Assembly: GCA_012934845.2 (NCBI GenBank)
Contig: WNNJ02002013.1
Location: 1 to 64,000, forward strand
Reading direction: 5' to 3'
DNA length: 64,000 bases
From: Pomphorhynchus laevis
Taxonomy: Eukaryota > Acanthocephala > Palaeacanthocephala > Echinorhynchida > Pomphorhynchidae
Shown here: positions 55,846 to 64,000 of the stretch, piece after piece
Numbering within the stretch: position 1 is the stretch's first letter
Layout: every line of letters begins with the position of its first letter
Program-made: the position numbers and the translations under genes
Notes under the pieces: model-generated
Seen by the model: only the letters and a program-made list of their open reading frames with translations
Told to the model about the DNA's origin: nothing
The model's database searches: none

Positions 55846-57419
55846 AAAATATTTATCAGAGGAATGTAAATTGATTTAATAACTAACCACTGTTCTGTAT
55901 TTTAAAGTTTAAATGTTGCTCATGTCATAAGTTTAACTCTATTCACACATACCGTGAATATAGGATCAATATGGTGTCCCTGATACCCTAGTGATGTAAC
56001 GATACATCATTAGTGTGCACTTTTGGTCTTATTATTGTAATAAGCATGATAGTATGGATCTTCTTTCTAAAGAAGATCTTATATATACATTTTACAAATG
56101 GAATTTTTTATATCTAGTAATGAAAGACAAAAATGTAAGAATTCTATTTAACAACATACGAGATGTTATATTAATAATATATAAAAGCAATATAATTATT
56201 AAAATTCTAAATATACGATTTCTATATTTTGATTATAATTTTCGATTCTTAACAGCAAAACAAATTACAGTTTCATTAAAAAGATTGATTTATTTTATTT
56301 CGCGAACATTCTTTTTTCAAAGATTAAATATCAGTTTCGATTACTGCATTAGTAAATCCGAATGCTATTCTAATCAATTTACATTAAGTCTGTTTTAAAT
56401 ATTATCAAGACATCTTAATCATATATGATAAAATACTTATGGAATTTCAACTGATTTAAATTTTTAAAATAAGAACATGGAAAATGTAAAATAATATTTG
56501 GAATATTTAGAACCAAAGATTGGATTAACTTTCCATGACGGTTAACTTTTCACAATTTCGTACCTTTTCAGTGTATTTCCAATAAGGTAATTATGGTAGG
56601 TGCGTCGTAAAGACTTGTTGTCAGTATAATGTTATATGTTACACTAGCAATTTTATTAATCGTTGTCATGCTCGATTGTTGCCATTGATCGACTGTTGTC
56701 ATTGATCGATTGTTGTCATTGATCGATTGTTGCCATTGATCGATTGTTGTAATCTATAACTAAATTTATAAAAGCAGATTTTTCTTTCAGTAAGTATACA
56801 AATGTTGATTTTAATAAATCAGTATATGCATAATGACTAATTAAATACTGTCCAAACAAAAATGAATGCTTAGATATAAATACAAGTAATATACTTATAT
56901 TAATTATTATATACGTCAGTGTGAAAATTGCTTTCGTAGAAACTATCATAACAAGCCATTAAGAAATAATTTACTGATTAATTTAACTAATTTCTAAGGA
57001 ACTCGTTTTGTTAATTTGATGCAACACTTAACAAAAAGACAGAATGTTTAGTTATTTCGATTTAGAGTGTCAATTAAGTAGATATTTTGATTATAATTAT
57101 AATAATATAATTTTTAATAATAATTATAAATTATTAAAATCATTTTTTATACTATGCATATTTTAGATTTTGCTGCTTAGATACAAGGTTAAAAAATATT
57201 TTAGGGTTAATTACAGCTATCTAAATAACATTTTTTATTTATAGCTGGTTCTGCCTTTCTATGTGAACTGTTTAAATGTTCAAAATCAATAGTTGAAATT
57301 TTAGGATAATATTTAAAATTATATTTAAAATATTATGACACTTATGATTACTTACTTTTTGAGTTATACGAAATTAACGCTACTTTGATTTTTATTTTCT
57401 CTTCACATAGTGAAGAGAC
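55846..57419. repeat. AQR downstream region with 17-bp tandem repeat
   Basis: AT-rich and gene-free. At 56672-56752 four full and one partial units of tcgattgttgycattga (period 17) occur. Frames such as 56015-56398 are A/T-coded and without similarity. Confidence 0.7.
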
Positions 57420-59940
57420 ATTAAATAGGTAATGCCACTATATATTATGAACAAATCACAACCTGATATTATAACAATCACTGAAACCTGGCTCAATGTC
57501 GATGTTTTCGATAGCGAAGTCAGTATTCCTGGTTATTCGCTTGGATGTGCTGATCGGAATACTTCCAAGGGGATGGAGTAATTGTATATGCTAAACATCC
57601 ACAGTCGATAAACGCCGTCGAATCTTCTTCGGACTGAAGGATTGCTGTGAATATCTGTGGGTTAATATATCAGGGTTTCTCCAACCTACTCTCCACATTG
57701 GCATTTTCCATATTCCCTACGTTTCCAAGTCTCAACACTTTATAGTGTATTGGAACGCAAAGCTCTGTGTCACACAAATGCAGTAGTACTAGGCGACTTT
57801 AACATGCATGATGTGGACTGGTACCTAATTTGACCACGTAATGATTGTGACGAAGAGTCTATTAGCTTATTTTATACTTTTGTCTCGCTCAATCTCATTC
57901 AACATTTTAGTGATTTCACTAGATACCACGGCTCATATAGCTTGATATTGGATTTGTGTATGTCAGTGTAGAGTGTCTGTCAGTGTCTAGCATGTTAAAC
58001 TTGTTCATCCAATGGGTCGTAATGACCACTTTGTGATGATTGTTACCTAGTCACTTAAAATAGTGACGAGGTAACTCCTTTTAAGAGTCACCTATAACTC
58101 CTATATATAGTTTAATTCCTATATTCAACACATTGTCTCATGTGTTGAATATACGTAAAGTTGACTTTAATCTGATTCGCTCGTTCCTAACTATGATTTC
58201 GTGGCCAAACACATATTTCTATTGTGTCAACCTAAGTTTGGAATTCATGAAGAACAATTTGCTGAAGGGGTTAAAATACTTCAGCCACGTAATCGAACGC
58301 ATTGATATTAGACGCTTGTCTATGCGACTAGACAAGGAAGTCGGTGATGCTATAGTTTACATAATGTTCTTTTTGTTAACTACATAAATGGTAGTTGTCC
58401 TTTCTCAGACTATACGCTAGCACGTATAAGAAAGACTTTCTTCTGGAACTACGAAAACTTCCCTCTTCACTAAGCGCTGGCCCGGATGGTCTGCAACCAT
58501 TGCTTCTTCGCGAAATTGCATCTGTTATTTTCAAACATTTATCTGCCTTATTTCTGTGTTCTCTGACCTTAGAAGAACTCCTTAGTGATTGGAAGAAATC
58601 CATAATTATTCCCTTTTTCAAAATAGGCGATCGCTCTACGGTAAAGAATTATCGCCCCATTAGCTTCACTTGTGTTGCATGCAAAGTGTTAGAGCGTTTA
58701 ATTTTTTAAATCTGTATCAGCCCACCTAGAGCATTGCAACATTTTAAGTGACGCCCAGCATGGGTTTCGCCTTAATCGACCACAGTAACTAATCTCGTCA
58801 AGTCACGTCACAGTTGGAGTGAAGCGGTTTGCTTTGGTTATTTGGTTTATGTTCAATTTTTCGATCTATCGAACTCGTTCTATCGTGTTATTCATGATAT
58901 CGAACTCACTCTATCGTGTTATTCATGATATTCTTCTAGATGACTTACACTCCTACGGTATCGTAGGCCCAGTCCATAATTTGATCAAATCATTTCTAAA
59001 AAATCGTTGCTTTGTGGTAAAACTTGAAAGCACTCTCTCGAATTGGTATTTGCAATTATGCCGAGTTCCTCAAGATTTTGCCCTCAGTCTGTTGCTTTTT
59101 AATATCTACATCAATATACTCCCTTGTAAATTGAATTGCTCGTGTGTAATGTATGCGGATAATCTGAAGATATGGCGGACATTAAATTGCACTTTCGATA
59201 CACACGTAATACAGGGTGATGTTAATGTGATAGTGTCATGGTGTCATTCCAGAGGGTTGTTATTGAACGGTACAAAATGCAATCACTTACACATCGATAG
59301 CAAAAGGTTCATAGGCAGCAGAAGGTTCACACGTCATAGATAGTAGTATGATACAGCAAGTTTCTAGCATATCCGATCTCGGAGTTATGATTTGTCATGA
59401 TCTTAGCACTCGACTTCACGTATCGATTTCGTCTAGCAGATGCATTCGGCAACTTGGACTACTAAGGCTATTTTGATCAACTTAATCAGCTTAGCTTTCG
59501 TTTTTTTATAATGCTCTTCTATTGCCAATTATGTTATACGCGTATTATGTCACTCACCCACAATTTCACAAGGATATGTAACAATGAGAGAGTTACGTAG
59601 GTCACTGGTTTGGTTGGATCAACATGGTCGCTGCCTTATGTCGAACGTATGAAAGCACATCAAGTATGTCCAGTTAAAATTTCACTCAATGAAATTGAGT
59701 GTCGAAAATTCTTACCACATCCAAGCATACCTGTCGATGTACATTCAATTTAAGTAGGACAACTGGTCTCCGCTGAAATAAATACCGTTTACAAATATCC
59801 CTTTCGCATAACAAAAAAACTGTAACTATCTGTGATCCAATCACACGACTCTGGAACTATGTGCTGCCACAATAATCAACAGCCTTAGTAAATTTTCTTT
59901 CAAGTGTAGACTACTTCAGTGGCTTCAGACTACAAAAGTA
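57420..59940 (+). mobile_element. LINE family LB, long degenerate copy
   Basis: Endonuclease: KSQPDIITITETWLNVDVF near 57452, then ALRHTNAVVLGDFNMHDVDW near 57765. RT: SSLSAGPDGLQPLLLREI (58467), LSDWKKSIIIPFFKIGDRS (58583), KNYRPISFTCVACKVLERL (58645), RVIHDILLDDL (58910), a CRVPQDFALSLLLFNIYIN turn (59058) and CVMYADNLKIW (59145; the second catalytic Asp is Asn). About eight breaks, plus a 31-bp tandem duplication at 58869-58930 in the palm. The C-terminus to about 59900 is very worn. Confidence 0.85.
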
Positions 59941-60100
59941 TTTACAGCTTAAGCACAAGAGATAATATATACAAGATATATTATCATGTATATTATATAT
60001 ATCTTGTATATTATATATACAAGATATATTATTATGTATTACTGGTCAAGTACAAGATACGATCATACTATCGTCTAATTACGAGAACATTACGAGGGTG
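59941..60100. repeat. TA-rich palindromic repeat
   Basis: Alternating tatattatatatac / aagatatatta units at 59965-60040 can fold on themselves. Typical of a microsatellite at the end of a LINE. Confidence 0.6.
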
Positions 60101-60889
60101 GACGTAAGAAAATTCTTAAAACGGATATTTCACTTCAACTCCAGTGTTCAATCAAAAACTGCTCAGTCTGGACTTATGTTGTCTGTAATTGGTCTAGGAT
60201 CAAAGAAGATTTTATATGTGGATTTTCTGCATCTCAACAGCTTAATAAACTTTATTTTTATCAAACGTGATAGTTTCCAATAAATTTATTCAAACAATCA
60301 CTGCTATTCAGTGTTCAATTTATAATACTGAACATACACCTGTTAACGGTCATGCTTACGATGTTGTTGCTGCTAATCATCCTTCATCCACAGAATGCAC
60401 TCCAGTTGTAATCAAATTCGATACTTCAATTCCTAACGTCTAATCAGCTGAGTCTGCGTTTTCTGAACATCGCACAATGCATCCTCGAACGTTTAATCAC
60501 TCTATAACTGGAATTTGTTGCTCCACGTTAATTAATATTGTGATAGCTCGAGTCCCAACAACAATCAAACAAATCTATAAATTTTTAATCGCTCCATTAT
60601 GAATTCTAGTCCGCCTATTAATGCGTTTTCGACTGCATCTGGTATCTCTACTCTCTACTCCAAATAAATTCAGCGTTTGTTTTTACTTGAACGATACCGA
60701 CGCAGTTATTTCTAATCGACCTGATCCACTTACGTGTCTGTCTACTCATTCACCCTATCTGTGGATTTTGTGCATCTCGACAGCTTAATCAACTTATTTT
60801 TATCAAATGTGACAGTTTCCAATAAATTTATTCAAACAATTACTGCTTTTCAGTGTCCAATTTATAAAACTGAACATACACCTGCCTGA
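60101..60889 (+). repeat. Degenerate element region with 130-bp direct repeat
   Basis: Sequence at about 60221-60350 (gattttctgcatctcaacag ... tgaacatacacctg) recurs at about 60763-60892 with roughly 90 percent agreement. Between them is a Ser/Thr/Pro-coded, broken stretch that may be an LA ORF1 remnant, because an LA endonuclease follows. Confidence 0.6.
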
Positions 60890-62130
60890 CCTTCTCAAAA
60901 CATTTGCTGAACAATCGCATGATATTTGCTGTATAACTGAATCCTGGCATTCCAATTGTGATGATCTCGCTATCCGTAGTTTACGTTCAACATGAGTCTA
61001 TCTAGTTGATTCTGCCTGCTCTTCTGATAATGCGTTATCTAGTTGATCCACGTTGAATTAGGTGGGAGTGTCGGTTTTGCCGGCGCTTATAATCTTTCGA
61101 ATTACTCACTTTCAGCACTCCATTGTGTTTGTACTAGGTGATTTCAATATTGGACCACCCTTCCGATTAAAAAATTCCATCAAGCTTGTAAACATTCTTT
61201 CCTACTATAATCTCCATTTACTTTACACCCATCCCACTCACATACTTGGCGGTACCCTTGATATCATTGTAACTCCGTGCAGTTTCTCTGCACATGCTTC
61301 ATTTAATATTTCAGATCCTGGTCTCTGACCATTTTCTACTAACCCTAAATTTACTTATCAGCTTGCTCCCTCTCGAGTCTCGCCTTCCTTAAAGCGACCT
61401 TGTAAATTTTCAATCTTACTTTATTTCGATCTGCTATTATTGGCTCTACTCTTGTATCTCCTAATTCTCCTTTCCGTCGATTTTCTATCCTCTCTATTTG
61501 ACACTGAGCTCACAGCAGCTCGTTCCTGGCGCTCTGTGATATTCGCTGTATTCGTAGGTTGATCGATTTTCACTCATTTCTTTATCCCTTATATTCGCCC
61601 TTTTATTTTCCCGAATCGATTATTGCCTTAGCCGGTTCTCCGACTCTCCCAATACTACTCTCCAACCTCTCCAATGTATTGTAAACTCAGCGTTTCGCAT
61701 TCTCCGACGTTTTAGCCGTTTTGACTACATATATCAACATATTTTTTAATATTTCCTGGATTCCCACAATTAGCTATCGTGCTCAGTTTCGTTTAATTAT
61801 CCCGACCCTTCGTGCACGACATCGCTATTCCACTTCATACTAACATCTTCTATATCTCGATAAATCTCGTTCTGCTTATTCACCCTAAAGATTATCTCAT
61901 TCCCTTCACTAAACTCCAAATTATTAGACAAATTACCGCCTCCGTTCCTTTCCTGTTGCGGCTCCTCTTGCTTAGAATTCGTTCTCTTTGTACATCCGTT
62001 CGATTTATTTGTTCATACTATTCAAAATTCGTCTGCGGTTTTTATTTTTTATCAGTTTGATCATTTTTATTATTCTTAATCGGCTTGTAAGCGCGCCGTT
62101 GGCATGCATTTGCCACCCAAAATAAATTTC
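60890..62130 (+). mobile_element. LINE family LA, internally deleted copy
   Basis: Endonuclease pieces HDICCITESWHSNCDDLAIR near 60929, FVLGDFNIGPPF near 61123, HILGGTLDIIVTPC near 61237 and ISDPGL near 61308 match the LA endonuclease at 23649. RT is absent except for its last part (61560-62060), and the tail is at 62088-62128 (ttgtaagcgcgccgttggca, then gcatttgccaccc). Both a large internal deletion and many small breaks. A small further LA C-terminal scrap lies at 62285-62400. Confidence 0.75.
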
Positions 62131-62400
62131 TCTTTTTTTAAATTTATTTTGATTTTTTGACGTTCTCTCTTTATGCTGTTTTTATTGTTTTATTTCTTGT
62201 GATTTAACTTTATATGAGCCCTTGGATCTTAAGTTGTTGTATGTAATAAAAATATATTTAAATACATAATATTATGTATTTAATATTAGTCTTATTCTTT
62301 ACTTTTGCACGTCCCTCCGCACTCAGCCAACTATGACTTCCGCTTTTTCATCATCGCTGCCTAGAATTCTTTGCCAGCTTATGTTATAAGCTGGTATATA

Positions 62401-62789
62401 ATTAATAAATTCATTCCCTCAACATCGTAAAATGGTTAAACATTGGATATTTTTAAACATCCATTTTATTGTTTCAAAATTACCTAGCAAGTTTCAACTA
62501 CCTTATTATTAAAAACTGACTATATTAATCATAAACATCTAAAATGTTAAATATTTAATATTTATAATAATACATAGAAGTAATATTAATACTACTTTAG
62601 TCATTATTTTGGTAATTGCCTATATTTTAAGGAAATGTTTTATCATTGCCATATGGAGAGCTGCTTTTATAAAGACAGATACGTTACTGCTCGTTTAATA
62701 TAGGTTTATCAGTAAAAATAACTATTTTTAACTTTGAATTTATTATTATTCAGCTTGAATTTTTTAACAGATTTAAGTATTCGTTAAAA
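62401..62789. other. Upstream flank of the EXOSC5-like gene
   Basis: AT-rich, no element recognised, and no clear TATA signal. Confidence 0.45.
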
Positions 62790-63362
62790 ATGAACGACAC
62801 TAAAATTGAATTCGAATATATCAATAATTCCGATGGATCGTGCAGAATGAGTAGAGGCGACTGCTCTGTCATATGCGCCATCATGGGTCCTGAATCTGCA
62901 TCCATCAACGCAGAACCAGTAAATATTGCTTATTTTAATATCGACGGTGAGCTGATCGATAGAATTGATTACCTTGACGTATTGAAAACATGCGTGCAAC
63001 AAGCAGTTAGCGAACAGGATGAATGTAAATGCACAAATTACCAAATCATCATTCAGCAATTAAGTCGACAGATCAGTTTGGACCTTGCAATCAACGCAAC
63101 GTGTTTAGCCATGCTTGTTGCTAATGTACCAATTAATTGGCCATTCGCTGCCGGATTAACTGACCAACGGAGTATAATCACTGTAATACCAAATGGTGAT
63201 ATGATAGCATTTCTGATTGATAGTCGGGCTTCGAAAAACGAGGAAGGATTTTCATCTGCTGAGCTTGTTGAAGAAGTATCTATTGGGCAAAAGAGAGCTA
63301 TGCAATCATTGAATACTATTCGCAGTGTATATCTTGAATATTTGAATAAAGTTTTTATCTAA
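62790..63362 (+). CDS. EXOSC5: Exosome subunit, EXOSC5/Rrp46-like
   Basis: A 190-residue single-exon frame with an RNase PH fold pattern. EXOSC5 is one of six RNase PH-type ring subunits of the RNA exosome (nucleus and cytoplasm) and is catalytically inactive in animals. Matching features: NNSDGSCRMSRGDCSVICAI with MGPES (first beta sheet; human [20 protein letters not shown]), a central variable part, ATCLAMLVANVPINWPFAAG (human [20 protein letters not shown]), GFSSAELVEEVSIGQKRAM and C-terminal helix SVYLEYLNKVFI. Human EXOSC5 is 235 aa; here the N-terminus is shorter. The start at 62790 (aaaaatgaac) gives the RNase PH start directly. EXOSC4 or 6 are less likely, given the short length and the absence of their N-terminal RPDGRxxxExR motif. 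Confidence 0.8.
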   Translation: MNDTKIEFEYINNSDGSCRMSRGDCSVICAIMGPESASINAEPVNIAYFNIDGELIDRIDYLDVLKTCVQQAVSEQDECKCTNYQIIIQQLSRQISLDLAINATCLAMLVANVPINWPFAAGLTDQRSIITVIPNGDMIAFLIDSRASKNEEGFSSAELVEEVSIGQKRAMQSLNTIRSVYLEYLNKVFI

Positions 63363-63405
63363 TATATTCACAGTATTGAGTTTTTAATTAATTTATAATA
63401 TCCGT

Positions 63406-63411
63406 AATAAA
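63406..63411 (+). promoter_or_regulatory. EXOSC5 poly(A) signal AATAAA
   Basis: Hexamer 43 bases after the stop codon of the EXOSC5-like gene. Confidence 0.55.
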
Positions 63412-63732
63412 ATATCAACGAAATAAGGTTAGTGTTAATATTTAAGGTGTTAAATACCAAGTAGTAGAATATAATTGAATTTGATTAGGTGATCTTTGCA
63501 ATTTTCATCATAAGGTAAGAGTTGCAAATGACTTTATTATTTATTTGGTATTCGTTGAAACAATGCTTTTAGTAAAATAGCTGCTTTTAATTTACAAATC
63601 GAATCATTCAGCTGATACGAGCTAGTCTTTATATTGTTCAATTCAATTTAAAACTTGTAATCAAATGAGCTGTAACAAGTTTGCCACGATAATGTAAAAT
63701 GTTTCGAGTCCATTCATTTTTGATAAAGCAGC
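63412..63732. other. Short intergenic spacer
   Basis: AT-rich spacer between EXOSC5 and the next frame. No element recognised. Confidence 0.5.
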
Positions 63733-63945
63733 ATGTCAAGACGCGTAGGCAAGACTTCTAATAGTTTACAGCAGTCTGTTTGGAAGACTATACAAGCGGA
63801 CGTTCTTCGCCGTTCATACTCTCCTTATCTGATATCCGCCTTATATAATATGCCGATTTGTCAAACAAATCCAAGTTTTGTGAAAATGACTAATAATACT
63901 TTGTTTCAATGCGGGAGCACATTATTACCGAAGACAAACACTTGA
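63733..63945 (+). CDS. Unrecognised small protein or first exon
   Basis: A 70-codon frame, MSRRVGKTSNSLQQSVWKTI at the start and TNNTLFQCGSTLLPKTNT at the end. It is basic at its N-terminus and uses codons more like the host genes than like the A/T shadows. I cannot assign a family. It lies 370 bases after EXOSC5 in the same direction, and the window ends 55 bases later, so it could be a complete short gene or the first part of a longer one. It could also be chance. Confidence 0.35.
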   Translation: MSRRVGKTSNSLQQSVWKTIQADVLRRSYSPYLISALYNMPICQTNPSFVKMTNNTLFQCGSTLLPKTNT

Positions 63946-64000
63946 ATTCTCGCATACTTTATGGTTTTTCCATTCCATTGTATTTATATTTTTACTTCGA

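Noticed and set aside
56015-56398. 127-codon frame after AQR
   Set aside because: Composition is almost all A/T-coded residues with no recognisable domain; likely chance in AT-rich DNA.
1-64000. tRNA, rRNA, prokaryotic operon, retrovirus, LTR element or Polinton
   Set aside because: None could be supported by eye: no cloverleaf or rRNA core, no capsid, integrase or envelope pattern, and no paired long terminal repeats apart from the PLE-type ones.

Overview
The window looks like nuclear DNA of an invertebrate animal. It is very AT-rich, its genes have spliceosomal introns (the smallest 45 nt), it uses the standard genetic code (TAA, TAG and TGA all end genes), and it carries dense, mostly decayed non-LTR and Penelope-like retroelements. 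A MAP4K-type kinase fragment also points to an animal. I cannot name the species.

Four host genes, all on the + strand, are recognisable. STIP1/HOP (Hsp70-Hsp90 co-chaperone; 5' end lies outside the window) occupies 910-14757 in eight visible exons. TBCE (tubulin-folding cofactor E) is a single exon at 16531-18039. AQR (aquarius, the intron-binding spliceosomal helicase) spans 37091-55845 in eight exons totalling 1434 codons. An EXOSC5/Rrp46-like exosome subunit is at 62790-63362. A 70-codon unrecognised frame follows at 63733. These are housekeeping functions (chaperoning, tubulin folding, splicing, RNA decay) and show no operon-like logic.

Almost everything else is retroelement. I use local letters for families: LA (CR1/Jockey-like, with a recurring 3' tail), LB (CR1/L2/Jockey-like, one near-complete copy at 26398-30480), LC (RT with a conserved C-terminal module, many 3' pieces), LD (RT related to the AAGM..STSK lineage, 7030-9000), LE (C-terminal fragment, 18400-19020), LF (3' end at 49590-49910), and PLE (Penelope-like). 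STIP1 introns hold LA, LD and PLE copies. The TBCE-AQR interval (18-37 kb) is nearly solid LINE plus a 14-bp tandem array and a 39-bp minisatellite. AQR introns hold LB, LC, LF and PLE pieces.

The most unusual items are: two or three spliced exons of a MAP4K-type kinase on the - strand inside AQR intron 4, bracketed by 75-bp apparently identical direct repeats; a 48-bp copy of the end of AQR exon 5 plus its splice donor in intron 7; a PLE-tail copy that can be folded as a hammerhead-like ribozyme (42701-42756); many unrelated but perfect short-loop hairpins; local tandem duplications in several elements; and a 45-nt GC-AG intron of length divisible by three in STIP1. I saw no rRNA, tRNA, CRISPR array, prokaryotic operon or recognisable retrovirus, LTR element or Polinton.
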